Positions 7,023-15,975 of a DNA stretch of 45,286 nucleotides are shown here, piece by piece. Both the position numbers and the translations under genes were made by a program. The DNA is taken from the NCBI GenBank assembly GCA_902776945.1, contig CACYSH010000079.1, forward strand, positions 1 to 45,286, given 5' to 3'. Position 1 is the first letter of the stretch. Every line of letters begins with the position of its first letter. This DNA is from an uncultured Ruminococcus sp. GTDB taxonomy: Bacteria > Bacillota > Clostridia > Oscillospirales > Ruminococcaceae. Under the pieces are notes generated by a model. It was not told where the DNA came from. It saw only the letters and a program-made list of their open reading frames with translations, and did no database searches.

Positions 7023-8216
7023 ATGATATTTCTGTATCTTGTGATCGCCGCCATATCGGCAATATTCTATGTTCAGTATAACGAGGTCATTTCACTTTTG
7101 CTGCTGATATTCGTTATGCTTTTCCCGCTTATCTCCACAGTTGTAAATTTCATACTTTCGAGAGGTATAACCGCCGAGCTGAAGATCGGCACAAAAAACA
7201 GCAGCGCAGGTCAGAATATACCGCTGACGCTCACCATAAAAAACAAATCAAAGCTCCCCGTTTCCTGCGCGGAGGTCGTGCTGAAAATCAAAGTCACCTC
7301 CGCAAAAAAGCCCGAAACGATAAGGATAAACACGCCGATATTCCCCGACAACAGACAGACCCTTACCACATCTTTTTCATCGGAGCATTTCGGTATCGTA
7401 AGCATAGCGCTCGACAAGATAGTGCTTTATGATTTTCTCAGATTATCGCGTTTCCGCGTAAGCAAGAGCAGCATAGTCTACGATAAGGAGCCTGTCGTTG
7501 TTCTGCCCGACCCGGTCGAGCTTTCCACAACTCTCACGGACTACTCCGATTCGGGGCTTGACAGCGATATTTATTCCGACTCCAAAGCGGGCGATGACCC
7601 TTCGGAAATATTTGCCATAAGAGACTACGCCGACGGCGACCGCATGAGCCGCATTCACTGGAAGCTGACGGCAAAGCAGGACAAGCTCATGGTAAAGGAT
7701 TACTCGCTGCCGCTCTGCGACGGGTGCCTTCTTCTGACCGACACCTACACCGACCGCTCGAACAGCAAGGGTGCGAGCCTTTACGATACGGTTATTGAAA
7801 CGGCTGTCTCGCTTTCCACGCTCATGCTTAATGAAAATATGCGGCACAGGATAGCGTTCTTCAACGACTCCGCCGACGAGCTTTGCGAAATGCCCGTTTA
7901 CAGCGACGAGGATTTCTTCGCTTCCGCGTCAGCGCTGCTCGATTCGGGAGTATGTTCAAGGAGCGGTTCTGCCGCGCAGGTCTACGCGCTGCGCGACGAG
8001 ATCGGTATGCGCTTCGGTCATGTGGTGTTTATCTGCACTGCGATCAGCGAGGGTACGCTTTCGGCGCTTACCGCGAGCGGACTGGCGAACAGATATACCG
8101 TGCTGCTCTGCGTTGACCCCGATTCGCCGCCGCCCGCCATTCCCGAGACCGAGACGGATATTCTTTTCGTGCCAACAGGCGGAATATGCCCCGCGCTTGC
8201 CGAACTTGTTATATGA
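7023..8216 (+). CDS. DUF58 domain membrane protein
   Basis: A 397-residue protein with two hydrophobic segments at the N-terminus (about residues 2-17 and 22-45) followed by a beta-rich domain and the DUF58 region. The DUF58 hallmark is seen as AIRDYADGDRMSRIHWKLTA near residues 200-220. DUF58 proteins are related to von Willebrand A folds and are usual partners of MoxR ATPases. The start at 7023 is preceded by AAAAGGAGCG. It sits 13 bp after the MoxR gene and 19 bp before the transglutaminase gene, so the three form one transcript. Function in this organism is not known. Confidence 0.92.
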   Translation: MIFLYLVIAAISAIFYVQYNEVISLLLLIFVMLFPLISTVVNFILSRGITAELKIGTKNSSAGQNIPLTLTIKNKSKLPVSCAEVVLKIKVTSAKKPETIRINTPIFPDNRQTLTTSFSSEHFGIVSIALDKIVLYDFLRLSRFRVSKSSIVYDKEPVVVLPDPVELSTTLTDYSDSGLDSDIYSDSKAGDDPSEIFAIRDYADGDRMSRIHWKLTAKQDKLMVKDYSLPLCDGCLLLTDTYTDRSNSKGASLYDTVIETAVSLSTLMLNENMRHRIAFFNDSADELCEMPVYSDEDFFASASALLDSGVCSRSGSAAQVYALRDEIGMRFGHVVFICTAISEGTLSALTASGLANRYTVLLCVDPDSPPPAIPETETDILFVPTGGICPALAELVI

Positions 8217-8235
8217 TTACGGAGAAAGATAAAAA

Positions 8236-10839
8236 ATGATAAAAAGAAAGAGACCCGAAAAGCACGGGAAACATACAGAAAAAGGCAAAAAATCCAAAAT
8301 AGAGGGGAAACTGCGCTGCAAAAGCGGAATATCCATTCGCTCGGATATAGGCTTTTCGCTCGAAAAGGAATCGGCTTCGTACTTTCCCGTTTTGCAGATG
8401 ATCATTACTGTAGCAGCGGCGCTTTCAAGTATATATATGCTGCAAAGCTATTTCCTTGACAGGGAGTGCGTTTACCCCATATCAAGACCCGACACCCTGT
8501 TCCTTTCGATAGTGATGACCGCGCTTTCGGCGCTTATGATAAGCCGCGGAAAGCCGTTTTTCAAGATTGCGGGCTTTGCCTTTATCGTGATGAATGTTAT
8601 ATACATAGTATCGCATTCAAACGAGGTCGCAATGGGCTTCATGTACACCGTCAATTTCCCGATACTGTTCCTTGTTACGTTCTTCATGTTCGAGATAGGC
8701 GCGTTCAAGGGCTGGAAGCCCGCGATCTGGACGGTCGTTGTAATGATAATCTGCTGGGTGACTATCCTTTCGATAAGCCTTATAAACCACACGACGAAAC
8801 GCACGAGCAAAAGCAACTTTGCGGTATCGCTGAAAAAGAAGTCGTTCTATCTCACCTCGAACGACATCAAGCTGAAATTTTTCAGCACCCACACGCTTGC
8901 GGTCATTGTTGCGGCTACCTTCGCGTTTGTCTGCGCGGCGATCGGTTCAAAAGACAATTACCGCCCCGATAACCTGAGAGCTATAAGACGCGCAAACACT
9001 CAGAAGTTTGAGGAGTTTGTCATAAAGGCACAGAAGGGACGGCTGAAATCTGCGGCTATCCCCGGGCGCTCGATGATGATCGGCGGAACAAACGGCGGAC
9101 AGATGCTCGGCTCCTCTCCAAAGATACAGCTTAACGACAATATCCAGCTCAAAGTCTCCTGCGACCCGTTCACAAGAACCATATACCTTCGCGGATATGC
9201 CGCCGAAATATACGAGCCTGACCGCTCCAATTCGGATTATTACAGCTGGAACCCGCTGGAGCTTGAAAAAAATCTGATAGACCAGTTCACGGAGGACGGT
9301 GCCAGATCCCTTGACTACAATTATTTTGAAAACCTGATAAACGCGCAGGTTTTAGGCTCCGCGCCTTCGAAAATGCGCATTTACTCGGTAAACGCCGCCC
9401 CCGATGTGCTTTACGCGCCTACCTGCGCTTATTACTCGGGCTGCGAGCTTGTTCAGGACGAAACGCAGGACTTCGACGGAATGATAACCCCGAACAAGGT
9501 ACATGAGACCTACACGCTCGAAACCTTCGCGCCGTATTCCGATTTTTCGTGGGACGAGATACTCGGATACGCCGACGGTTTCGCAAAAATGGACGGCTTT
9601 GAGGACAGATACAGCTATTACACCGATTATATTTACTCAAAAAGAACTTATACCGAGATTCCAGAAGAGCTTGAACCGGTTATAACCGACCTGATAAAAG
9701 CGGCAAAAGTGGACACCTCCACCGATTCGGTAACGATAATCAAGACCAAGATAAAAAGGTATCTCGCGGAACAGGGCTTTACTTACAGCACCGAGCCGGG
9801 CGTTACCTTCGACGGCGGCGACTTCATAAAGCAGTTCCTTGAAGGGAAAAGCGGCGGAAAGGGCTTCTGTCAGCACTATGCCTCGACAGGCGTTATGGTA
9901 ATGCGCAGGCTCGGCTATCCCGCAAGATACGCCGAAGGCTACATCATCGAGCCTAAACAGCAGCAGGAGGATCAGTCGTGGATAACGGTTACGACCCGCT
10001 GCGCTCATGCCTGGTGCGAAATATATATCAAGGGCTACGGCTGGTATCCGATAGAATTTACTCCCGGATATACCAGCACCGATAACCCCAATCTTACCGA
10101 AAACGACCTGAAAGAACTGATGTCCGACAGTTCGTCCGATGAAGAGCCGGAGGAAAGCAGCGAGCCTGAACAGAAAAAGGAAGACAGTTCCTCAAAGAAG
10201 AAGAAAAAGGATAAGGACAGCTCCGAGGAGGTCTCCTCGTCGGAAGCGGATACACCCATTGACAGCAGCACGGCTCCGATACTTGCAGTCGGTGCCGCAG
10301 ACGACGACAGCGGCGACGGCAGCGAGGTCGTAGTCGTCGAAGACGGAAACAACGGCGGCGGTGGCGTCGGCGGAGACGGCGGCGGAATAACCATGACGCG
10401 CGGGCAGATAACCTATATGCTGATGATGATCCTCTTTATCGTGGGATTCGCGGCGGCGGTCGTCGTCAGAAGGCGGCATATCCTGAACGAGCTTGAACAG
10501 AGCATCAACAGCAGATCCGGCTCGAAATCGGTAATTTCCTGCTATACGGCGCTGCTCAGATATATTTCGCTGCTCGGGATAAAGAACGATACCTCGCTTA
10601 CCGATGTGCAGCTTTCTTCAAGGATAACGACCGAGCTTGGCGTGATGTCGCCCGAGCTTAACAGTATATTTATGGAAATTTCAGAGCCTGCGATAACCTG
10701 CTATATGAGCGGTATCGAGTCGGACAGCGAAACAGCGGAGCGTTCGCGTAAGCTGCTCAGAGCCGCACAGAAGAATATTTTTGGCAGACTGAATTTCCTT
10801 GGAAGATTCTCCGCGAGGTGGATCTCGGGGCTTTACTAA
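8236..10839 (+). CDS. Membrane-anchored transglutaminase-like protein
   Basis: An 867-residue protein with several N-terminal membrane helices (about residues 55-235), an extracytoplasmic region holding a transglutaminase-like core, an acidic and lysine-rich linker (about 635-680), a glycine-rich stretch, one more membrane helix (about 722-745) and a cytoplasmic tail. The catalytic Cys545 lies in GGKGFCQHYAST and His591 in RCAHAWCEIY; the third position is in WYPIEFTPG, where Glu stands in place of the usual Asp. Such proteins follow MoxR and DUF58 genes in many bacteria and may act as thiol proteases or crosslinkers at the cell surface. The start follows GGAGAAAG. A strong terminator closes the operon just after the gene. 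Substrate unknown. Confidence 0.9.
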   Translation: MIKRKRPEKHGKHTEKGKKSKIEGKLRCKSGISIRSDIGFSLEKESASYFPVLQMIITVAAALSSIYMLQSYFLDRECVYPISRPDTLFLSIVMTALSALMISRGKPFFKIAGFAFIVMNVIYIVSHSNEVAMGFMYTVNFPILFLVTFFMFEIGAFKGWKPAIWTVVVMIICWVTILSISLINHTTKRTSKSNFAVSLKKKSFYLTSNDIKLKFFSTHTLAVIVAATFAFVCAAIGSKDNYRPDNLRAIRRANTQKFEEFVIKAQKGRLKSAAIPGRSMMIGGTNGGQMLGSSPKIQLNDNIQLKVSCDPFTRTIYLRGYAAEIYEPDRSNSDYYSWNPLELEKNLIDQFTEDGARSLDYNYFENLINAQVLGSAPSKMRIYSVNAAPDVLYAPTCAYYSGCELVQDETQDFDGMITPNKVHETYTLETFAPYSDFSWDEILGYADGFAKMDGFEDRYSYYTDYIYSKRTYTEIPEELEPVITDLIKAAKVDTSTDSVTIIKTKIKRYLAEQGFTYSTEPGVTFDGGDFIKQFLEGKSGGKGFCQHYASTGVMVMRRLGYPARYAEGYIIEPKQQQEDQSWITVTTRCAHAWCEIYIKGYGWYPIEFTPGYTSTDNPNLTENDLKELMSDSSSDEEPEESSEPEQKKEDSSSKKKKKDKDSSEEVSSSEADTPIDSSTAPILAVGAADDDSGDGSEVVVVEDGNNGGGGVGGDGGGITMTRGQITYMLMMILFIVGFAAAVVVRRRHILNELEQSINSRSGSKSVISCYTALLRYISLLGIKNDTSLTDVQLSSRITTELGVMSPELNSIFMEISEPAITCYMSGIESDSETAERSRKLLRAAQKNIFGRLNFLGRFSARWISGLY

Positions 10840-10861
10840 ACCGAATAATTATCAAAAACAG

Positions 10862-10893
10862 GCAGATACTTCAAAAGAGGTATCTGCTTTTTT
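10862..10893 (+). terminator. Intrinsic terminator of the MoxR operon
   Basis: Arms GCAGATAC (10862-10869) and GTATCTGC (10880-10887) pair perfectly and are followed by six T. It lies about 20 bp after the transglutaminase stop codon. Confidence 0.92.
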
Positions 10894-10937
10894 GCGGTTT
10901 CTGAATGAAAAACGTTCGGACTAATTCCACAAAACAA

Positions 10938-11081
10938 GTTAGATAAAGCTAATCTGTTTGGGCAGGTATACAAAACATAAGCAGACGACCATTTTTTGCT
11001 TGACAAGCACCGAAAAAAGTGATAATATAAAAGTTAGATAAAGCTAACATTTTTCACGAGCAGTGGTTAGTTATATCTAAT
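10938..11081 (+). promoter_or_regulatory. Three spaced-palindrome operators upstream of feoAB
   Basis: Three copies of an inverted pentamer separated by six bases: GTTAGATAAAGCTAAT (10938-10953), GTTAGATAAAGCTAAC (11033-11048) and GTTAGTTATATCTAAT (11066-11081). The second starts five bases after the -10 element at 11023-11028 and so covers the likely transcription start, where a repressor would act. The half-site TTAG/CTAA resembles operators of DtxR/IdeR/MntR metal regulators. Given the ferrous iron transporter downstream, an iron-sensing DtxR-type repressor is the best guess; the identity of the regulator is inference. Confidence 0.65.
11000..11028 (+). promoter_or_regulatory. Upstream promoter of the feo operon
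   Basis: TTGACA (11000-11005), 17-bp spacer, TAATAT (11023-11028). It lies between operator copies one and two, with copy two over the predicted start site. Confidence 0.7.
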
Positions 11082-11151
11082 TTACAGAATCATTTGGTTA
11101 TATTTACTGTACAAATTCAATCCAATATAACAAATTGATAAATTTATATAG

Positions 11152-11180
11152 TTGAATAGTTAGGATAAAAATGATATAAT
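11152..11180 (+). promoter_or_regulatory. Second, proximal promoter of the feo operon
   Basis: TTGAAT (11152-11157), 17-bp spacer, TATAAT (11175-11180), with TG just before the -10. It is 38 bp upstream of the feoB start. A partial half-site GTTAGG overlaps the spacer at about 11158-11163. Two promoters may give both repressible and basal expression. Confidence 0.7.
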
Positions 11181-11218
11181 CAAAATGGTACGAATGAAAA
11201 ACGGGGGAAGATTTACTT

Positions 11219-13567
11219 ATGACACTTAACGAGCTTGAAGTTGGCGGCAGCGGTAAGATCACGGAGGTCGGCGGCGAGGGCGCTCTGCGGCAGCATTTTC
11301 TTGATATGGGCGTGATACCCGGCGCAAAGGTCACGGTGCTGCAATACGCGCCGCTCGGCGACCCGATAGAACTGCTGATACACGGCTACACGCTCACGCT
11401 CCGCGTTGCCGACGCGGCACAGATAGGCATTGTCCGCAGCGAAAAAAGCGCGGCAGAGCAGAAAAAGTCTCACCGTCAGAAGACCGAACACCCGGGTCTC
11501 GGCGAGAGCGGACTGCGTTTCCACCCGAAGGGCAGCGGCACTCCCCTCCCCGACAGCGAAACGCTCACCTTCGCGCTCGTCGGCAATCAGAACTGCGGCA
11601 AGACCACGCTTTTCAACAGGCTTACCGGCTCGAACCAGCACGTCGGCAACTTTCCGGGCGTGACCGTTGACCGCAAGGACGGTCCTATCAAGGGGCGCGA
11701 GGAAAAGACCCTCGTTACCGACCTGCCCGGCATTTACTCGATGTCGCCGTACAGCAGCGAGGAGATCGTTTCGCGAAATTTCGTGCTTGAACAAAAGCCC
11801 AAGGCGATAATCAACATCGTTGACGCTACCAACATCGAGCGCAATCTGTACCTCACCATGCAGCTTATCGAGATGAATTTCCCGATGGTCGTGGCGCTCA
11901 ACATGATGGACGAGCTTACCGCCAACGGCGGCAGCATCGACATTAACCAAATGGAGGAAATGCTGGGCGTGCCTGTCGTGCCGATCTCCGCCGCGAAAAA
12001 TTCGGGCGTTGACGAGCTTATCGACCACGCCGTGCATATCGCCAAATATCGCGAAAAGCCCGTCAGACACGATTTCTGCGACGAGAACGAGGCGGGCGGC
12101 GCGGTTCACCGCTGCCTGCACGGGATCGCTCACCTCATCGAAGACCACGCAAAAGCAGAAGGGATACCCGTGCGGTTCGCCGCAAGCAAGGTCATCGAGG
12201 GCGACGAGATCGTGCTGAAAGCGCTGAAGCTCGACAAAAACGAGCTGGAAACTATCGAGCATATCGTGTTGCAAATGGAGAACGAACGCGGGCTTGACCG
12301 CAGCGCCGCTATCGCCGATATGCGGTTTTCGTTCATCAAAAAGGTCGCGAAAAACACCGTCCACAAGCCGACCGAGAGCCGCGAGCATATCCGCAGCCGT
12401 AGGATCGACCGCGTACTTATCGGCAAATATACGGCTATTCCGTCGTTTATCGCAATAATGGGGCTGGTTTTCTTCCTGACGTTCAACGTCATTGGTGCGT
12501 TTTTCCAAAATCTGCTTGAAATCGGTATTGAAAAGCTGACGGCGGTAGTAGATAGCAGTCTTACGAACGCGAACGTAAACAGCACGATACACAGCCTTAT
12601 CACCGAAGGCATTTTCACGGGCGTTGGCAGCGTTCTGAGCTTCCTGCCCGTGATCGTCACGCTGTTTTTCTTCCTCTCGCTGCTCGAAGACAGCGGCTAC
12701 ATAGCGCGTGTGGCGTTTTTTATGGACAAGCTGCTGCGAAAGATCGGTCTTTCGGGGCGGAGCATCGTCCCCATGCTGATAGGCTTCGGCTGCTCGGTTC
12801 CCGCCGTGATGTCAACGAGAACGCTCCCCAGCGAGCGCGACAGAAAAATGACCATACTGCTCACGCCGTTCATGAGCTGCTCGGCAAAAGTGCCTATCTA
12901 CGCATTCTTCGTAAGCACGTTTTTCCCGGGCAAGGGCGCTTTCATCATGACCGCGCTCTACGTTATCGGCATACTGACCGCAATATTCGTCGCCTGCGTG
13001 TTCAAAAGCACGCTGTTCAGGGGCGAAGCGGTGCCGTTCGTCATGGAGCTGCCTAATTACCGTCTGCCGGGCGCTAAAAACGTCGCGCTGCTGCTCTGGG
13101 AAAAGGCGAAGGACTTCCTGCAAAAGGCGTTCACGGTGATACTTGTTGCGACTGTCATAATATGGTTCTTGCAGCGCTTTGACCCGCGGCTCAACATGGT
13201 CGAAGATCAGAAGGACAGCATTCTTGCGCTTATCGCGGGACTGATAGCGCCTGTTATGCAGCCGCTCGGGCTGGGCGACTGGCGGATATGCACATCGCTT
13301 ATCACAGGCGTTATGGCGAAGGAGAGTGTCGTTTCCACGCTGGGAATCCTTTTCAGCGGAGATGTTGCGGGGGCTATGAGCAAGCTGTCGGCGGCGGCGC
13401 TTTTGGTGTTCACGCTGCTGTATACGCCCTGCGTGGCGGCTATCGCGGCGATAAAGCGCGAGCTTGGCAGAAAATGGGCTGTCACCGTAGTAGTATGGCA
13501 ATGTGCGGTAGCGTGGGTCATGGCGCTGCTCGTGCGCGGTATCGGACTGTTAATGGGGGTCGGATAA
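11219..13567 (+). CDS. feoB: FeoA-FeoB fusion, ferrous iron transporter
   Basis: A 782-residue inner-membrane Fe(II) transporter. Residues 1-75 are a FeoA-type SH3-like domain (MTLNELEVGGSGKITEVGGE onward), joined by a linker to a G-protein domain: G1 GNQNCGKT at 122-129, G3 DLPG, G4 NMMD. A helical region and the Gate-containing membrane domain follow (for example SGRSIVPMLIGFGCSVPAVM and FMSCSAKVPIYAFF). FeoA is usually a separate small protein; fusion to FeoB is known in some lineages. The start at 11219 follows GGGGGAAG. It leads an operon with the cysteine-rich FeoB-associated peptide one base downstream, then the GNAT-Nudix regulator-like gene and nadE. Metal-responsive operators lie upstream. 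Confidence 0.95.
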   Translation: MTLNELEVGGSGKITEVGGEGALRQHFLDMGVIPGAKVTVLQYAPLGDPIELLIHGYTLTLRVADAAQIGIVRSEKSAAEQKKSHRQKTEHPGLGESGLRFHPKGSGTPLPDSETLTFALVGNQNCGKTTLFNRLTGSNQHVGNFPGVTVDRKDGPIKGREEKTLVTDLPGIYSMSPYSSEEIVSRNFVLEQKPKAIINIVDATNIERNLYLTMQLIEMNFPMVVALNMMDELTANGGSIDINQMEEMLGVPVVPISAAKNSGVDELIDHAVHIAKYREKPVRHDFCDENEAGGAVHRCLHGIAHLIEDHAKAEGIPVRFAASKVIEGDEIVLKALKLDKNELETIEHIVLQMENERGLDRSAAIADMRFSFIKKVAKNTVHKPTESREHIRSRRIDRVLIGKYTAIPSFIAIMGLVFFLTFNVIGAFFQNLLEIGIEKLTAVVDSSLTNANVNSTIHSLITEGIFTGVGSVLSFLPVIVTLFFFLSLLEDSGYIARVAFFMDKLLRKIGLSGRSIVPMLIGFGCSVPAVMSTRTLPSERDRKMTILLTPFMSCSAKVPIYAFFVSTFFPGKGAFIMTALYVIGILTAIFVACVFKSTLFRGEAVPFVMELPNYRLPGAKNVALLLWEKAKDFLQKAFTVILVATVIIWFLQRFDPRLNMVEDQKDSILALIAGLIAPVMQPLGLGDWRICTSLITGVMAKESVVSTLGILFSGDVAGAMSKLSAAALLVFTLLYTPCVAAIAAIKRELGRKWAVTVVVWQCAVAWVMALLVRGIGLLMGVG

Positions 13568-13568
13568 T

Positions 13569-13736
13569 ATGAATTTTGCGGATATAATTCTCGTGATAAT
13601 AATAGCCGCCGCAGTAATTTTCGCTGTAAAGGGTACTGTCCGCCGCAGGAAAAATGGCTGCTGCTGCGGCTGTTCGGGCTGCCAGATGAGCGAATGCGGC
13701 TGTCGGCTGCAAAGTGCAGCAAAGGAGACAAAATGA
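13569..13736 (+). CDS. FeoB-associated cysteine-rich membrane peptide
   Basis: A 55-residue protein too short for many gene callers. It begins MNFADIILVIIIAAAVIFAV, one membrane helix, then a basic stop-transfer segment and a cysteine-rich tail with seven Cys: CCCGCSGC, then SECGC. This layout matches the FeoB-associated Cys-rich membrane protein family found after feoB in Firmicutes. Its role is unproven; binding or passing ferrous iron at the cytoplasmic face is plausible. The start is one base after the feoB stop and its stop overlaps the next start by four bases (ATGA), so it is translationally coupled on both sides. Confidence 0.9.
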   Translation: MNFADIILVIIIAAAVIFAVKGTVRRRKNGCCCGCSGCQMSECGCRLQSAAKETK

Positions 13737-15037
13737 TCTATTATAATGATGATAACATAACGATACGCGACCTTGCCGAAACGGACGCGCAGTACTTCGC
13801 GGACGAGGAAATGAAACAGGGCTGGAACTCCACACCCGAAAAGCTGTTAATGCAGCTCAAAGACGCTGCCGACGGCAAATGCACAGCTCTCGCCGCCGAC
13901 TACATGGGCGAACCTGCGGGCTACATTCATCTCTATTTCGAACCGGAGGGCGCTTTCGCGGGGACGGGCTTTCCCGAGATAGTCGATTTCAATGTATTAC
14001 AGAAATTTCAAAAGCGCGGTATCGGCTCTAAGCTAATGGACATTGCCGAAAAGCTCGCGGCGGAGCGCTCCGATACGGTGTGTCTCGGCGTGGGACTTCA
14101 TAACGGCTACGGCAGCGCACAGCGAATGTACGTCAAGCGCGGGTATATCCCCGACGGCACGGGCGTTTGGTACAATGGCAAGCCCTGCACGCCCTATGAC
14201 ACGATCTACACCAACAACGACGACCTTGTGCTTTATATGTCCAAAAAGCTGGACTATTCTTATGAAAAATTCCCCCGCCCGTCGGTCGCGGTGGATTGTG
14301 CGCTTTTCGGGTTGGAATCGGTGCCGCCCGAGAAACGATCGCAGCTTGACACCAAAAAGCTGAAAATCCTGCTGGTAAAAAGAGGTTCCGCCCCTCACGA
14401 GGGAATGTTCGCCCTGCCGGGAGGTTTCCTGCGCGAAAACGAGACCGTCGAACACGCATTGCTCCGCGAAATGGACGAGGAGACCGGCATCAAAGACGAG
14501 CTTAAAACCATAAATCTCGGCATTTACAGCAAGGTCGGGCGCGACGAACGCGGCTGGATAATCTCCTGCGCGTTCCTTGCGCTGACCAACAAGGTCGAGC
14601 TGTGTTCAAGCGCCCAGTCCGACGCGGCAGAAGCGCGGTGGTTCGATTTTGATTTCGCAGAGAACAAAGACGGCGCTGTGATATTGCTCAGGGACGGCGC
14701 GGACAGCATCAGGCTCGATTACAAAAACGGCGAAAGCTGCGGCGAACAGGCGCTCGCCTTCGACCACGCGCAGATAATCTACGACGCATTCCTAAAACTG
14801 CGCGAGGAGGTCGTTATCCACGACCTGATCTTCCCACTGCTGCCGCCGCTCTTCACGATAGCCGATTTGCAGCAGCCCTACGAGCTTATAACAGGTATAC
14901 AGACATCTCCCGCGAATTTCCGGCGGAAGATGATGAACAAAATAACCGAAACAAACGAAACGGCGGCGGCGATCTCGCACCGCCCCGCCAAACTGTACCG
15001 CGTCCGCACGGACGACGAAAATATCAGGGAGGAATGA
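13733..15037 (+). CDS. GNAT acetyltransferase-Nudix-winged helix fusion, NrtR-like
   Basis: A 434-residue three-domain protein. Residues 1 to about 165 are a GNAT acetyltransferase with the acetyl-CoA loop region QKFQKRGIGSKLM. Residues about 180-335 are a Nudix domain with a complete Nudix box starting at G231 (G, five residues, E, seven residues, REMDEETGI). The C-terminal part (about 345-430) has the winged-helix pattern of NrtR regulators: FTIADLQQPYELITG, then NFRRKMM and HRPAKLYRV. NrtR proteins sense ADP-ribose or related NAD derivatives and repress NAD genes; nadE follows after three bases, which fits. What is odd is the added acetyltransferase and an intact catalytic Nudix box. The start at 13733 overlaps the preceding stop; an upstream in-frame ATG at 13694 lies inside that gene. 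Confidence 0.85.
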   Translation: MIYYNDDNITIRDLAETDAQYFADEEMKQGWNSTPEKLLMQLKDAADGKCTALAADYMGEPAGYIHLYFEPEGAFAGTGFPEIVDFNVLQKFQKRGIGSKLMDIAEKLAAERSDTVCLGVGLHNGYGSAQRMYVKRGYIPDGTGVWYNGKPCTPYDTIYTNNDDLVLYMSKKLDYSYEKFPRPSVAVDCALFGLESVPPEKRSQLDTKKLKILLVKRGSAPHEGMFALPGGFLRENETVEHALLREMDEETGIKDELKTINLGIYSKVGRDERGWIISCAFLALTNKVELCSSAQSDAAEARWFDFDFAENKDGAVILLRDGADSIRLDYKNGESCGEQALAFDHAQIIYDAFLKLREEVVIHDLIFPLLPPLFTIADLQQPYELITGIQTSPANFRRKMMNKITETNETAAAISHRPAKLYRVRTDDENIREE

Positions 15038-15040
15038 CAC

Positions 15041-15808
15041 ATGGACAAATTCGCATACGGTTTTGACGCAGAAAAGGTCTGCGCTGCGGCGGTGGACTGG
15101 ATAAGGGACTATTTCAAAAACAACGCGACCGAAAGCACAAAGGCGGTCATCGGCATTTCGGGCGGCAAGGACAGCTCGGTTGCGGCGGCGCTCTGCGCAA
15201 AGGCGCTCGGCACAGACAGGGTGATAGGCGTGCTGATGCCGCAGGGCGAGCAGGCTGACATTGATTGCAGCCGACTGCTTGTAAATCATCTCGGGATAAA
15301 GCATTTCGAGATAAACATAGGTTCGGCGGCGGCGGCGCTTCTTGAAAACGTCGGTAAGAGCATCGAGCTTACCGCACAGGCGAGGATAAATACTCCGCCG
15401 CGAATCAGAATGGCGACGCTCTATGCGGTTGCGGCGTGCGTGGAGGGCGGCGGAAGGGTCGTCAACACCTGCAATCTCTCGGAGGACTGGGTGGGATATT
15501 CTACCAAGTTCGGCGACAGCGCGGGAGATTTCAGCCCTATGGCGTACCTCACGGTGACGGAGATCCTTGCTATCGGCGAATATCTCGGTTTGCCGAACGA
15601 GCTTGTGCATAAAACGCCTATTGACGGACTTTGCGGCAAGACCGACGAGGAGAATTTAGGGTTCACTTATGCCGAGCTTGACACATATATCCGCGGTCTG
15701 ACCGACCTTTCCGATAAGCCCGAGCTTAAAGCGCGTATCGACCGCATGAATCGTCTGAATAAGCATAAGCTGGAAGAAATGCCGAAGTTTAAGTATTATA
15801 GCGAATAA
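15041..15808 (+). CDS. nadE: NH3-dependent NAD synthetase
   Basis: A 255-residue ATP-pyrophosphatase family enzyme that amidates nicotinic acid adenine dinucleotide to NAD, the final step of NAD synthesis, in the cytoplasm. The PP-loop SGGKDSS is at about residues 39-45, with NLSEDWVGYSTKFGDSAGD further on. There is no glutaminase domain, so free ammonia is the likely nitrogen source. The start follows GGGAGG at a good distance and the gene is three bases after the NrtR-like fusion. Placement with an NAD-type regulator and iron uptake genes suggests joint control; de novo NAD synthesis depends on the iron-sulfur enzyme NadA, which offers one reason, but that link is inference. Confidence 0.93.
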   Translation: MDKFAYGFDAEKVCAAAVDWIRDYFKNNATESTKAVIGISGGKDSSVAAALCAKALGTDRVIGVLMPQGEQADIDCSRLLVNHLGIKHFEINIGSAAAALLENVGKSIELTAQARINTPPRIRMATLYAVAACVEGGGRVVNTCNLSEDWVGYSTKFGDSAGDFSPMAYLTVTEILAIGEYLGLPNELVHKTPIDGLCGKTDEENLGFTYAELDTYIRGLTDLSDKPELKARIDRMNRLNKHKLEEMPKFKYYSE

Positions 15809-15827
15809 ATAGCACAGCCGGAGAAAG

Positions 15828-15851
15828 GACACGGGCGCTGGATCCCGTGTC
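15828..15851 (+). terminator. Hairpin after nadE
   Basis: Arms GACACGGG (15828-15835) and CCCGTGTC (15844-15851). The next bases are TGTCCCGTGCTTTGCG and then TTTTT, so the T-run is delayed. It may act with the second hairpin at 15918-15947. Confidence 0.5.
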
Positions 15852-15917
15852 TGTCCCGTGCTTTGCGCTTTTTATGTACTTTTTGATTTTTACTAAAACC
15901 TCTTTATCTTTAAATAA

Positions 15918-15947
15918 AAATGGCTGTGTCCGAAAACACAGCCATTT
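15918..15947 (-). terminator. Terminator between nadE and the transaldolase gene
   Basis: Perfect 12-base stem AAATGGCTGTGT / ACACAGCCATTT. The minus-strand side ends in a T-rich tail (TTTTTATTT), matching the end of the transaldolase gene; it probably also stops read-through from nadE. Confidence 0.85.
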
Positions 15948-15975
15948 CTATATTGAGGGGGGGATATTATCTAAA

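Noticed and set aside
10035-10394. Minus-strand Pro/Ser-rich frame
   Set aside because: Shadow of the acidic and glycine-rich linker of the transglutaminase gene.
11213-12592. Long minus-strand open frame (459 codons) over feoB
   Set aside because: Antisense shadow of feoB; composition is not protein-like and the feoB motifs are unambiguous.
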